Origin: Pseudomonadota bacterium
GTDB taxonomy: Bacteria > Pseudomonadota > Gammaproteobacteria > Arenicellales > UBA868
NCBI GenBank assembly: GCA_018672825.1
Contig: JABHUE010000032.1
Span: forward strand, 1-44,474
Direction: 5' to 3'
Length of the DNA: 44,474 bases
Of this stretch, positions 1-8,427 are shown piece after piece (the stretch's first letter is position 1; each line of letters starts with the position of its first letter). Position numbers and translations under genes: made by a program. The notes under the pieces are model-generated. The model made no database searches. It was not told where the DNA came from and saw nothing but the letters and a program-made list of their open reading frames with translations.

Positions 1-321
1 CGAAACCGGGTTCACCTTGCCAAGGTGTTGCGCCGCGGGTGTAACGTGCTCCTGCTGGATGAGCCCACTAACGATCTGGACGTCGAAACGCTTCGGGCAC
101 TCGAAGAAGCCCTGATTAACTTTCCGGGCTGCGCGGTGGTGATCTCTCACGATCGCTGGTTTCTGGACCGCATTGCGACCCATATTCTGGCTTTTGAGGG
201 CGATAGCCAGGTGACCTGGTTTGCGGGTAACTTCGCTGAATACGAGGCCGATCGAAAACGCCGCCTCGGAGATGACGCGAATCAACCCCACCGGATCAAA
301 TACAAGCCGATTCAGCGCTAA
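1..321 (+). CDS. ettA: ABC-F translational throttle protein EttA, C-terminal fragment
   Basis: This is the last 106 codons of an ABC-F ATPase; the reading frame is open to the left edge, so most of the gene lies outside the window. ABC-F proteins have two fused ATPase domains and no membrane part; EttA binds the ribosomal E site and gates the first peptide bond according to ATP/ADP level. The visible part carries the Walker B/D-loop stretch [11 protein letters not shown], then the H-loop in [17 protein letters not shown], then the EttA-like tail with [13 protein letters not shown]. The [14 protein letters not shown] and GNF-EYE pattern fits EttA better than Uup or YheS. It is the only gene here that I cannot see in full on its left side. 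Confidence 0.9.
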   Translation, partial: RNRVHLAKVLRRGCNVLLLDEPTNDLDVETLRALEEALINFPGCAVVISHDRWFLDRIATHILAFEGDSQVTWFAGNFAEYEADRKRRLGDDANQPHRIKYKPIQR

Positions 322-363
322 ACGGGAGTTTCAGGTCATTTTTCAGCAGGTTAATCTCACGCG

Positions 364-1143
364 ATGACAAATCCTTTTGAGCGTTTTGGCGTCGGACATC
401 TTTCGGCAACATCGATGCTGCAGTTTCGTGCGGATCCGGCGCTTGGCGTGCTGTATCTGGTGTTTGGTATCCGCGAGGCCGGCTCGCCGGCAATGCATCG
501 CGGCTCAGCGCTCGACCACACCATCGGCCAGATGCTGGATGAAAACATATCGCTTGATCAGGACAGCGCGCGGGCCATGGCCACGTCGCACTTCGATCAG
601 CTCATCGAAAATACAGAAGAGACCTATCGCCCTTCGGACATCAAACGCGAGCGCGCCACCGTCGAGAAATGTCTCAACCACTGTTACCCGATTATGTGCG
701 ACTGGCAAGCGCCACTTTCGTATCAGCACCCGATCAAGCTGAGCCTTCAGGGCATCGAAATCCCGGTGATCGGATTTATTGATCTCCGTTATCCCGAAGC
801 CGTGCGTGAACTGAAAACCTCCGGCCGGCCCCGATCATCAATCGTGGACGACCATGCTTTCCAGGTTGCCACCTATGCGATGGCGATTCGTCAGGAAAGT
901 GGTGCCTGGCCACAGGCCTTCGTCGACTATCTCACCCCGACCGGAATGACCTCTTACCAACTCCGAAATGGCAAACGATGGGTCAAGGAAGTCGTCGACA
1001 CGGCGGCCGGGATTCGTACGCTGCTCGACGCCGCGCCCGACCGGGACGCGCTGTGCGCCTCGATTACGCCGGACTACAGCCACTGGCTGTGGCGCTATCG
1101 CCCCAACAGTCTTGCCGCCGCCAAAGAACTTTTTGGAGAATAG
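364..1143 (+). CDS. PD-(D/E)XK superfamily nuclease (RecB/Cas4-like fold)
   Basis: The 259-residue protein has the core of the PD-(D/E)XK_1 / RecB-type nuclease superfamily: an HRGSALD element near residue 45, the metal-binding aspartate in GFIDLR (D140), the E-x-K pair in VRELKTS (E149, K151), and the downstream Q-(x)3-Y motif in FQVATYAMA (Q167, Y171). Such single-domain proteins cut or process DNA ends, and many are annotated as RecB-family exonucleases. Nothing around it suggests a CRISPR role. It starts 42 bp after ettA on the same strand, so the two may be co-transcribed. The fold call is firm; the substrate is unknown. Confidence 0.75.
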   Translation: MTNPFERFGVGHLSATSMLQFRADPALGVLYLVFGIREAGSPAMHRGSALDHTIGQMLDENISLDQDSARAMATSHFDQLIENTEETYRPSDIKRERATVEKCLNHCYPIMCDWQAPLSYQHPIKLSLQGIEIPVIGFIDLRYPEAVRELKTSGRPRSSIVDDHAFQVATYAMAIRQESGAWPQAFVDYLTPTGMTSYQLRNGKRWVKEVVDTAAGIRTLLDAAPDRDALCASITPDYSHWLWRYRPNSLAAAKELFGE

Positions 1144-1160
1144 GCACTCGCCGGCACGGG

Positions 1161-1832
1161 TCAGTAAAACGTCGCCACCTCATCGAGGCCCAACCGCTTG
1201 ATATCAGGCACGCGCGCATTATCTGCCGGATAGCCGGTCACCAGAATCAGGAACGGCCGCTCGTTGCCCGGTCGACCCAATACCTGGTTTAAAAACTTCA
1301 TGGGATTGGGGGTATGCGTTAAGGAGGCCAGTCCGACATTGTGAAGCGCGCTAATCAAAAACCCGGTGGCAAGTCCGGTCGATTCGTACGGATAGTAGTG
1401 CTTTGTTTTCCCGCCGTGGTCATCGGCGCGATTCACCAGCGCGAACACCACAATCAGATAAGGTGCAGTCTCCAGAAAAGGTTTTTGGGCGTCGGTCCCC
1501 AGATGGGAAAGCGCCTCAAGCCACTCGTCTGACGCACGATGTGCATAAAACTCCTGCTCCTCCGCTTCAGCGGCAGATCGAATCTGTCGTTTGATTTCCG
1601 GATCGCCGACCACGGCAAAGTGCCAGGGTTGCTGATTGGCGCCGCTTGGGGCCGTGCCTGCGGTTTGGATACACGATTCAATGACCTCGCGCGGCACCGG
1701 CTGATCTGAAAAATCCCGAACCGTTCGACGGCTTTGAAGATGCTCATATTGTGCCCGGGCGCGGGAAATCATTTCGGCTTCGCTGTAACGGGGATACGGA
1801 CTCAATTTAATCATGCTGTCGTCATTTGCCAC
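1161..1832 (-). CDS. Iodotyrosine-deiodinase-like nitroreductase family flavoprotein
   Basis: An FMN-dependent nitroreductase-fold protein of about 223 residues whose sequence follows the iodotyrosine deiodinase (IYD) subfamily along its whole length: [29 protein letters not shown], then a lid segment, and a C-terminal [12 protein letters not shown]. The lid keeps the three substrate-clamping residues of IYD with identical spacing: a glutamate four residues before a tyrosine (E92, Y96), and a lysine 21 residues after it (K117); these correspond to E157, Y161 and K182 of the human enzyme. I chose the GTG at 1832 because a GGAG lies seven bases upstream; a longer GTG start at 1880 would add a hydrophobic stretch without a good ribosome site. 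Likely role: reductive dehalogenation of halotyrosines or a related reduction. It converges with the nuclease gene, 17 bp apart. Confidence 0.8.
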   Translation of the reverse strand: MANDDSMIKLSPYPRYSEAEMISRARAQYEHLQSRRTVRDFSDQPVPREVIESCIQTAGTAPSGANQQPWHFAVVGDPEIKRQIRSAAEAEEQEFYAHRASDEWLEALSHLGTDAQKPFLETAPYLIVVFALVNRADDHGGKTKHYYPYESTGLATGFLISALHNVGLASLTHTPNPMKFLNQVLGRPGNERPFLILVTGYPADNARVPDIKRLGLDEVATFY

Positions 1833-1897
1833 GGGTGCACTCCAGTTCAAAATAATAATTAACGCGATCGGCACCCGCACGCCTGACGCGCGGTGGC

Positions 1898-3223
1898 CTA
1901 GATCGTGGCGACATCGCTCGACTGGTAAAAAGCCTGAATCACAGGATCACACTTAATATCATCGATGCTCAGCGGCCGATTGAACGAGATGCCATCGAGT
2001 GTCCGGCATCGACTCAGCGCCACATAAGCCTGACCGGGCGCGAACATCCCGCGACCCAGATCAATCCGCACCTGCTCGAGCGTTAAACCCTGCGCTTTAT
2101 GGACCGTCACGGCCCACGCCAGGATAAACGGAAACTGGGTGTAGGTTCCCACCGACTCGGTATCCACCCGGCGTCTTGTCTCGTCCCATTGAAACCGATA
2201 ACGCTCCCACGATTCGCGCTCTACAAAAACATGCTTGCCGGCCACGTCGTCAGAAAGCATCTGGATCTCAATAACGTCGTCGTCAAGATTGATCACTCGC
2301 CCAAGAGAGCCGTTGACCCATTCGTCGCCATTTTTGGTGAACATCACCTGTGCATCAATTTTGAGTCGCAGCTCACTTGGCGATGGCAGTTGTGACTCCT
2401 TGCCGAGCCAGTCACCGTTGACTTCGGCATCAAAAGACCAAAGCTCACCGGGCAGTTGGCCGAGCTGCTGCTCATTGAACTGCCGGGCCCGGGCGTTCAC
2501 CGATGTCAGCACCAGTTTGGTCTCCTCTGGCATCATGTCTTCGTTGACCGTTGCATTCAGCGCGTCAACCGTCGAGCCCAAATCAGCCCCGGTTCGAATA
2601 TTATCAAGGAGCTGAATAAATTCTGGATCCGCCTGACGAAACGACCGGGTCAGCGTGATGGTCACCATCGGTGTTTCACGAAACGCCATCGCGCTAAAAA
2701 AATAGGGAGACTCGTAATGCTCTTCAAAGAGGCGCTGCTCCTCACGGCCCGCGACCACAGGCGGCAACTGATGCATATCACCCACCAGCACCACGGTCTT
2801 GCCCCCAAATGGCTTGCCGGGTCGATTGGTATTCAGGCGCAATGTGTCATCGATCGCATCCAGTAAATCGGCGCGGACCATCGAGATCTCATCGATCACC
2901 AGAACATCCATTTTTTCAACCACGTCTTTTGCCGCGCCCACGATCCGCTTGGCGCGCGGCTGTGGGCCCGGCGGTAACTGAAAAAGGGAATGAATGGTTT
3001 GGCCCTGCACGTTTAACGCCGCAACACCGGTTGGCGCGACCACAACCAGATTTTGATCAAGCTCGTAACGCAGTACGTCAATCAGGGTCGATTTGCCAGT
3101 GCCGGCAGAGCCCGTCACAAACACCACGGGCGGGGTCGCAACGCTTAGAAGATCCAGCACCTGCTGGAATTCTTCGGTGACTTCAATTTCCACTTTCTTA
3201 GGGGAGCGCGGTGCAACCGCCAT
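1898..3223 (-). CDS. Pif1/RecD-like superfamily 1 DNA helicase
   Basis: About 441 residues. Helicase motifs in order: Walker [10 protein letters not shown] (about residues 38-46), PTGVAA, Walker [10 protein letters not shown], motif [12 protein letters not shown], motif IV LTRSFRQ, and a C-terminal VHKAQGLTL followed by YVALSRC. This is the Pif1-like layout: a small 5'-3' helicase often annotated as an AAA-family ATPase in bacteria. Expected role is DNA unwinding in replication, recombination or repair; no extra nuclease domain is seen. The ATG at 3223 overlaps the end of the upstream SDR gene by 26 bp; longer starts run further into that gene. No strong ribosome site is visible, so the start is uncertain. 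Confidence 0.8.
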   Translation of the reverse strand: MAVAPRSPKKVEIEVTEEFQQVLDLLSVATPPVVFVTGSAGTGKSTLIDVLRYELDQNLVVVAPTGVAALNVQGQTIHSLFQLPPGPQPRAKRIVGAAKDVVEKMDVLVIDEISMVRADLLDAIDDTLRLNTNRPGKPFGGKTVVLVGDMHQLPPVVAGREEQRLFEEHYESPYFFSAMAFRETPMVTITLTRSFRQADPEFIQLLDNIRTGADLGSTVDALNATVNEDMMPEETKLVLTSVNARARQFNEQQLGQLPGELWSFDAEVNGDWLGKESQLPSPSELRLKIDAQVMFTKNGDEWVNGSLGRVINLDDDVIEIQMLSDDVAGKHVFVERESWERYRFQWDETRRRVDTESVGTYTQFPFILAWAVTVHKAQGLTLEQVRIDLGRGMFAPGQAYVALSRCRTLDGISFNRPLSIDDIKCDPVIQAFYQSSDVATI

Positions 3224-3953
3224 CGACAACGAGTTCGGTGCCGGTAATAAACGACGCTTCATCCGAAAGCAGAAAAAGACAGGCCTGCGCGATGTCATCC
3301 GGCTCGCCCACTCTCCCCACCGGCACGTGTGCGCTCAGCGCCTCAAGAGATCGGGGATTAGTCTCCCACCGGGATTGCATCGGCGAGCGCACCGGGCCTG
3401 GCAACACAGCGTTTGAGCGGATACCCTCACTCGCGAATTGAACCGCCAATGATTTTGATAATCGAATGACGCCTGCCTTGGCAGCCCCATATGCATCCTG
3501 CGGCGCGTTATCACCGCGCAGGGCATCGATCGATGAAATATGCACCATCGCACCACCACCCTGAGCACGCATATGTGGCACCACGTGCCGTGCGGTCAGA
3601 ACAAATGATTTCAGGTTAATTGCAAATACCTGATCCCAAACATCCATTTCCATATCCACCACTGACGCATCCCGATCAAACCAGAGCACGCCGGTCGTGT
3701 TGACCAGATAATGGATTCCACCCAGCTCGGCGACGGTCTGCTCGACAATAGACCGCACGAAATTCTCATTGCTGAGATCGCCCTGAAAGTAGCACACCTG
3801 TCCTGGACCGTCCGCCAGATCCGCGGGCTGATCCTTTAGATCTGCAATCGCCACGTTAAGCCCATGAGTAATCAGCTGATTGGCAGCCGCAAGCCCAATG
3901 CCGCCGCCCGCCCCGCAAATGAGTGCGGACTGCCCCTTAAAATTCATATTCAT
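3198..3953 (-). CDS. SDR family NAD(P)-dependent oxidoreductase
   Basis: A 251-residue classical short-chain dehydrogenase. The nucleotide-binding glycine motif GAGGGIG is at residues 14-20, the central VNTTG replaces the usual NNAG, the catalytic serine lies in HISSIDA near 140, and YGAAK gives Y155 and K159. The C-terminus has the common [11 protein letters not shown] ending. The DLKDQPADL segment after strand 2 puts an aspartate where NAD-preferring enzymes have one, so NAD is the likelier cofactor. The substrate cannot be read. It sits 5 bp downstream of rmuC on the same strand and overlaps the helicase start, so the three genes probably form an operon. Confidence 0.85.
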   Translation of the reverse strand: MNMNFKGQSALICGAGGGIGLAAANQLITHGLNVAIADLKDQPADLADGPGQVCYFQGDLSNENFVRSIVEQTVAELGGIHYLVNTTGVLWFDRDASVVDMEMDVWDQVFAINLKSFVLTARHVVPHMRAQGGGAMVHISSIDALRGDNAPQDAYGAAKAGVIRLSKSLAVQFASEGIRSNAVLPGPVRSPMQSRWETNPRSLEALSAHVPVGRVGEPDDIAQACLFLLSDEASFITGTELVVDGGCTALP

Positions 3954-3958
3954 GCTTC

Positions 3959-5257
3959 TTATTTTTCATCTTTCTCATCCAAATTATCTTCGGGCATCAG
4001 ATCAAGCAGATCGCCGCTCTCGTCATTTGAGATCTCCTCAACATCACGAAGCTGTCTTGCCATCGCGCGTGTTCGTTGTTCGGTTTTCTCGATCGTGTTG
4101 CTGGCGGTCGCCAACTGCTTCTTAACCTTTGCCAGCACCTCTCCAAATCGACCGAATTCGCTCTTAACGGCGCCCAACACCTGCCAAACCTCACTGGCCT
4201 GCTGCTCAATCGCAAGGGAACGAAATCCCAGTCGCAGGCTGTTGAGTAATGCCGCAATCGTGGTGGGCCCGCTCACGACAACGCGATGATCCTGCTGAAG
4301 CTGACTGACCAAGCCGGGCTGGCGCAACACCTCGGCATACAGCCCTTCTGTCGGCAAATACAACACCGCAAAATCGGTTGTCTTGGGTGGGTTAAGGTAT
4401 TTCTCTGCAATTGTTTTGGCAGAATTTGTCACCGATCGCAGCAGCTCGCGAGTGGACTGCGCCACTGCCTCTGAATCACCCGCTTGCGCCGCTTCGGTCA
4501 GGCGAAGATAGTCTTCCTGGGGAAACTTTGAATCGATGGGTAGCCAGACACAGTCTTCAGGATCATCACTTCGGCCCGGAAGTCGAATCGCAAATTCAAC
4601 CCGCTCGCTGGAATCAGGATAAGTTGCCACATTTCGATCAAACTGATCGGGCGTCAACACCTGTTCCAAAATGGCTTCAAGCTGATATTCGGCCCAGGTG
4701 CCGCGGACCTTGACATTGGTCAGCACGTTTTTGAGATCGCCTACGCCTGTTGCAAGGCTTTGCATCTCGCCCAGACCTTTATGCACCGCGTCCAGACGAT
4801 CACTGACCAGTTTAAAAGATTCACCCAGACGCTTTTCGAGCGTGCCTTGCAGCTTTTCATCGACCGTGCGGCGCATTTCTTCAAGCTTCTTTTCATTGGC
4901 TTCCCGCATCTCGCCAAGTTGCTCGCTGATCGTGGCTCGCAAGCCCTCAAGGCGCTGCTGATTGGTCTCGACCAGTGCCTGCACTTGTGTCGTTACGCCC
5001 TCCAACTGCTGCTTTTGGACGTTGCCCAACTGCCCCACCGTGGTTGAAAGGGTCTGCGCTGTTTTATCCAGACTTCCGGCAACTTCCTCGCGCAGCTCGT
5101 GGGAGCGTTTGGCCGCCTCGTCTCTTCCCTCGCGAAGCTCAGAGCGCACGGTCTGCTCCGCATGATTAGCATCCTTACGGGTGACGAGTCTCACCAGAAT
5201 CGCAAGACTTATTAAGATGAGAACTGCAATAAAAGCGAGCAGTAGGTTGGTTGCCAT
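3959..5257 (-). CDS. rmuC: RmuC-family protein (recombination limiting)
   Basis: A 432-residue protein with one N-terminal membrane segment (about residues 5-24), a long charged coiled-coil region (about 30-170) rich in E, K, Q and R, and then the RmuC domain with VRGTWAEYQLEAILEQVL and the nuclease-like core LPIDSKFPQEDY. In E. coli RmuC limits inversions at short inverted repeats and has a restriction-endonuclease-like fold. The C-terminus is acidic (DLMPEDNLDEKDEK). It heads the minus-strand unit with the SDR and the helicase; the helicase neighbour fits a genome-stability role, although the SDR does not. Confidence 0.9.
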   Translation of the reverse strand: MATNLLLAFIAVLILISLAILVRLVTRKDANHAEQTVRSELREGRDEAAKRSHELREEVAGSLDKTAQTLSTTVGQLGNVQKQQLEGVTTQVQALVETNQQRLEGLRATISEQLGEMREANEKKLEEMRRTVDEKLQGTLEKRLGESFKLVSDRLDAVHKGLGEMQSLATGVGDLKNVLTNVKVRGTWAEYQLEAILEQVLTPDQFDRNVATYPDSSERVEFAIRLPGRSDDPEDCVWLPIDSKFPQEDYLRLTEAAQAGDSEAVAQSTRELLRSVTNSAKTIAEKYLNPPKTTDFAVLYLPTEGLYAEVLRQPGLVSQLQQDHRVVVSGPTTIAALLNSLRLGFRSLAIEQQASEVWQVLGAVKSEFGRFGEVLAKVKKQLATASNTIEKTEQRTRAMARQLRDVEEISNDESGDLLDLMPEDNLDEKDEK

Positions 5258-5418
5258 GAGATTGTCCTTTTTCCCCGATCGACCCGCCCATTATCCACGC
5301 TCAGCAATACAGGGGCTATTCCTTTAATTCATCAAGACTTCGCCACAAGCACGATCAAACGATGCTCCGCTTGTTTGCACACTCTTTGTTGATCGCGCCA
5401 AACATAAAATTTGGATAA
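5258..5418. promoter_or_regulatory. Divergent promoter region between rmuC and the small ORF
   Basis: A 161-bp gap between two genes that face away from each other, so it must hold the rmuC promoter on the minus strand and, if the small ORF is real, a plus-strand promoter. I see no clear operator or hairpin. A GGAT about six bases before the ATG at 5419 could serve as its ribosome site. Confidence 0.35.
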
Positions 5419-5643
5419 ATGAAAAAAAGATCACTTCAGGAAGTTATGCAGGCGGCAGAGAACGCAACCGCGCGGGGATTAGAACCTGATCAGCCGGGCT
5501 CGGGTCTTACAAGTGAAGAGCAGCGAATGTGGGTTCGGGAGCAACAACTGCGCTGGCGACTGGAGAAACCGCTCGAATCGATTCACGGTCCTCGACGCCG
5601 TCGTGGCAAGGGATGGCGATCCAAGCTCGCTCGCGGACTTTAA
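5419..5643 (+). CDS. Small basic hypothetical protein (74 aa)
   Basis: I do not recognise a family. The 74-residue product begins MKKRSLQEVMQAAE, has a helical middle with EEQRMWVREQQLRWRLE, and ends in a strongly basic GPRRRRGKGWRSKLARGL tail that could bind nucleic acid. The composition and the weak GGAT ribosome site six bases before the ATG make a real gene plausible. It stands alone between rmuC and a convergent membrane gene, and the possible structured RNA follows it directly, so it might also be the upstream part of that transcript. Confidence 0.45.
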   Translation: MKKRSLQEVMQAAENATARGLEPDQPGSGLTSEEQRMWVREQQLRWRLEKPLESIHGPRRRRGKGWRSKLARGL

Positions 5644-5649
5644 AAGTAA

Positions 5650-5810
5650 CAAGAAGAGATCGAAGCTGAAAAAACCTGCCCTGCGCCGACTCATTTTGGG
5701 GGGAGGAGAAATCGACGCAGGGCAGTGCCTGGACACCAAAGGAGAAAGCTATCCAGAGCGCAGAAGGATAGCATTCGGTTCTGTCTCACTACATTCAATT
5801 TTTTTTTGGT
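5650..5810 (+). ncRNA. Possible structured RNA or structured 3' UTR with two hairpins and a T run
   Basis: The gap after the small ORF contains a perfect 10-bp stem (CTGCCCTGCG at 5676-5685 with CGCAGGGCAG at 5716-5725) whose 30-nt loop carries GGGGGGAGGAG. A second hairpin has a 7-bp stem (GCTATCC at 5748, GGATAGC at 5766). A run of nine T lies at 5799-5807. Several GGA trinucleotides sit in loops or between stems, as in RNAs that titrate CsrA/RsmA. The T run is 27 nt beyond the last stem, so it is not a textbook terminator. This is inference from structure only. Confidence 0.3.
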
Positions 5811-5833
5811 AGCAAAAGTTTTTCATTGATGAC

Positions 5834-6157
5834 CTAAGTCCAGAACGCCATTCGCAAGCAATCGGTCCCGTCAAGAAACATGTGAATCAGTAAACCCGTC
5901 GCAATCATTCGCAGCGGTCTGAACCAGAGCGCGCCGGCATAAATGCCAATCGCGACATAACTGTGCAGGGGATGGAAACCGATGCTACAGCGCTCAGGAT
6001 CAAAAATGGGGTCCGCCAAAAGATGATCGAGATCAACAGCCATCGTCGCCATCATGATGAGCCATGCAAATAGCCATCGATTAGCAAAAAAAATCCGCGC
6101 AGCCACGGCAGGCAGCAACAAATGAGCGGTCATATGGACAGCAGTGGCAATTAACAT
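5834..6157 (-). CDS. DUF6122-type small membrane protein
   Basis: A 107-residue protein with about three to four hydrophobic helices. It has an unusually conserved-looking polar core: MTAHLLLP, MAVDLDHLLADPIFDPERCSIG, FHPLHSY and LLIHMFLDGTDC. This His/Asp-rich pattern inside membrane segments matches the DUF6122 family as I know it, which resembles membrane metal-dependent hydrolases; function is unknown. It faces the possible RNA on the other strand and has its own promoter space on the right (6158-6286), shared divergently with the PhyH gene. Confidence 0.7.
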   Translation of the reverse strand: MLIATAVHMTAHLLLPAVAARIFFANRWLFAWLIMMATMAVDLDHLLADPIFDPERCSIGFHPLHSYVAIGIYAGALWFRPLRMIATGLLIHMFLDGTDCLRMAFWT

Positions 6158-6286
6158 GGGAGCAAGAGTAAAGTTAGAAGATATCAGTCATTCGTTCGTG
6201 AATTCGGGGAATCATAACGTGCTCAGGACCCAAATTGGACTAAAAAGATTTGCGCCGTTGGGTTTCAATTAATACAGACTTTGGTT

Positions 6287-7105
6287 ATGAATTCAGGTTC
6301 CGAATCGAGTCCAACACTTTGTTATTTTTCCGAATCGGATTCGTTCGAAGATCAACTAACGGCCCTTAAGCGAGACAGCGCTATCGTGGTGACCAATCTT
6401 GTCAGTGACCAGACGGTCGATACGGTGCGGGCCGAACTGCAGCCTTTTTTCGACAGAATCGGAGGGCAGTTTGAGGATGACTTTAACGGCTACAACACCC
6501 GGCGCCTTGCCAGTACCCTGGCTTATTCAATGCGTGCTGCGGCTCTTATTGAGCAGCCGCATACACTCAAACTCATGGACGCCCTGTTGCTGCCCCACTG
6601 CACCCACTATCAAATTGGCAGCAGCACCGGGATTGAGATAATGCCAGGCGAAAAAGCACAAGTGCTCCACCAAGATGACATCATCTATCCGATCCGGGTT
6701 CCCGGCATTGAGTGGCAGGCAAGCGTCATGTTTGCGCTTACGGATTTCACCATTGAAAACGGCGCAACGCACGTTGTGCCGAAAAGCCACACTGAAGACC
6801 ATCAACCCAGCGACCATGATGCGACTGTTCAGGCAGTCATGTCACGTGGCAGCGCACTTGTTTATCTCGGCGCCGCCTGGCACGGCGGTGGGGCGAATCA
6901 AACGAGCGACCCGAGAACCGGGATCATCACCACTTATTCTCTGGGCTGGCTTCGTCAGGAAGTCAATCAGTACCTCACGATACCCCGCGATCGCGCGGCC
7001 CAATTCTCGCGAACGATCCAGAATCTTCTCGGGTATCAGTGTCACAGCCGATACCTCGGACGGTTTCCTGAAGACCCCGATGGCTTCTGGCTGGATAAAC
7101 ACTGA
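6287..7105 (+). CDS. Phytanoyl-CoA dioxygenase (PhyH) family protein
   Basis: About 272 residues with the Fe(II)/2-oxoglutarate dioxygenase signature: HQD at residues 128-130 gives the H-x-D pair, the distal iron histidine is H199 in AAWHGGG, and R210 in DPRTGI is the expected 2-oxoglutarate anchor. GATHVVPKSH is a typical PhyH segment. The family hydroxylates CoA esters or diverse small molecules; the substrate here is open. The ATG at 6287 was chosen over a TTG two codons upstream; neither has a clear ribosome site. It is followed 11 bp later by an acyl-CoA ligase and then an enoyl-CoA hydratase, so the natural reading is a short catabolic route working on a CoA-activated acid. Confidence 0.8.
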   Translation: MNSGSESSPTLCYFSESDSFEDQLTALKRDSAIVVTNLVSDQTVDTVRAELQPFFDRIGGQFEDDFNGYNTRRLASTLAYSMRAAALIEQPHTLKLMDALLLPHCTHYQIGSSTGIEIMPGEKAQVLHQDDIIYPIRVPGIEWQASVMFALTDFTIENGATHVVPKSHTEDHQPSDHDATVQAVMSRGSALVYLGAAWHGGGANQTSDPRTGIITTYSLGWLRQEVNQYLTIPRDRAAQFSRTIQNLLGYQCHSRYLGRFPEDPDGFWLDKH

Positions 7106-7116
7106 GGCCATTCAAG

Positions 7117-8427
7117 TTGCCCTGCCTGCCCAATGCTGACTTTGCACGAACTGAGGAGCTCAACGCAGAGCGACAGGCACACTGGCAGGTTCAGCGTCGG
7201 CGGCTTTTGGATTCCGCTTTTTATCAGCGCCATCATCCCGGGGCGCCCGTCAATATCCCGCAAACCATTGATGAAATTCGGCATTCGCCTTTCACGGATA
7301 AATCCCAACTCCGCAACGATCAGGCCCAATACCCGCCGTTTGGCAGTTATCTCGCGACAAGCCAGGACTCGGTGTCGCGCCTCCACCGAACGTCTGGCAC
7401 AACCGGTCACGCGATGAATCTCGCGCTATCAAAAAACGACGCCGAGATGCAGGCACAAGTGGCGGGGCGCGCGCAATCTGCTGCAGGCCTGGGTCCGGGC
7501 GATGTGGTCGTGCATTGCCTTAACTATCAACTTTGGATGGGTGGGCTCACCGACCATCTAGGGCTCGAATCAACCGGAGCGCTCGTGGTGCCTTTTGGCA
7601 CCGGCGGCACGGATCTTCTGATTCGCACGATTTTGGAAGTTGGCGTAAACGCAATCTCTTGCACGCCGTCATATCCTGCCCGGCTCGCACAAGTGCTCGC
7701 CGAGCGATTTCCTGATCGAAGCCCGAGATCACTCGGACTCAAAAAGGCGTTTATGGGGGGCGAGCCCGGTCTTGATGATCCCGTGTTTCGCAGTCGCCTC
7801 AATGATGTTTGGGGCATGCAAGCGATGAACTCTAACTATGGTGTCAGTGATTTTTTGTGCAATTTTGCGGGGCAGTGCACCGAACAAAACGATCTCCATT
7901 TTATGGCCAGCGATATCGCGCACGCTGAAATTGTGGCGCCCGACAGCGATACCGTCTTACCCTTTGAAGCCGGCAGTGAAGGGGAGTTGGTGCTGACGCA
8001 TCTGGATCGTGAATGCCAACCCTTGCTGCGATTCAGGACTGGCGATCTTATCCGCCTGACCGCAACCGACCGTTGTCGTTGTGGACGTGGCGCGCCGCGG
8101 TTTCGGGTCATTGGCCGAACCGACGAGATGGTGATCATTCGCGGTGTAAATGCTTTTCCGTCAGTGGTCGCGGCTGCTGTAAATACCTTTACCGAGCTGA
8201 ACGGGGAATATCTGATTCGGCTAAAGCACCCGCCCCCCTATGATCGCCTGCCTCTTGAGGTTGAAGTCGCTGATGGATACGAATACGACGACCAACTTCG
8301 TGAGAAAATTTCGACCGAGTTGAGCGCCTCGCTTCGTCTTAGCATCGATCTAACGCTATTATCCCCGGGCGAACTCGGGCGTACCGAGGGTAAAACACGC
8401 CGATTAATTCGGGAGTACAACGTATGA
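7117..8427 (+). CDS. PaaK-like phenylacetate/aryl-CoA ligase family protein
   Basis: A 436-residue adenylate-forming enzyme with the length and layout of phenylacetate-CoA ligases: the P-loop RTSGTTG with GHAMN after it, the MGGEPGLDD segment, an NYGVSDF adenine motif, the FRTGDLIRL hinge motif, a CRCGRGAPRF cysteine pair and a C-terminal small domain with GRTDEMVIIRG and EGKTRRLI. It should activate a carboxylic acid to its CoA thioester with ATP. The acid is unknown; no phenylacetate degradation genes are nearby. The start is a TTG with GAGG nine bases upstream. Its stop overlaps the next gene's ATG by 4 bp, which suggests translational coupling. Confidence 0.8.
   Translation: MPCLPNADFARTEELNAERQAHWQVQRRRLLDSAFYQRHHPGAPVNIPQTIDEIRHSPFTDKSQLRNDQAQYPPFGSYLATSQDSVSRLHRTSGTTGHAMNLALSKNDAEMQAQVAGRAQSAAGLGPGDVVVHCLNYQLWMGGLTDHLGLESTGALVVPFGTGGTDLLIRTILEVGVNAISCTPSYPARLAQVLAERFPDRSPRSLGLKKAFMGGEPGLDDPVFRSRLNDVWGMQAMNSNYGVSDFLCNFAGQCTEQNDLHFMASDIAHAEIVAPDSDTVLPFEAGSEGELVLTHLDRECQPLLRFRTGDLIRLTATDRCRCGRGAPRFRVIGRTDEMVIIRGVNAFPSVVAAAVNTFTELNGEYLIRLKHPPPYDRLPLEVEVADGYEYDDQLREKISTELSASLRLSIDLTLLSPGELGRTEGKTRRLIREYNV

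Noticed and set aside
5799-5807. T9 run as a simple terminator for the small ORF
   Set aside because: The nearest stem ends 27 nt earlier, so it does not form a standard hairpin-plus-T terminator.
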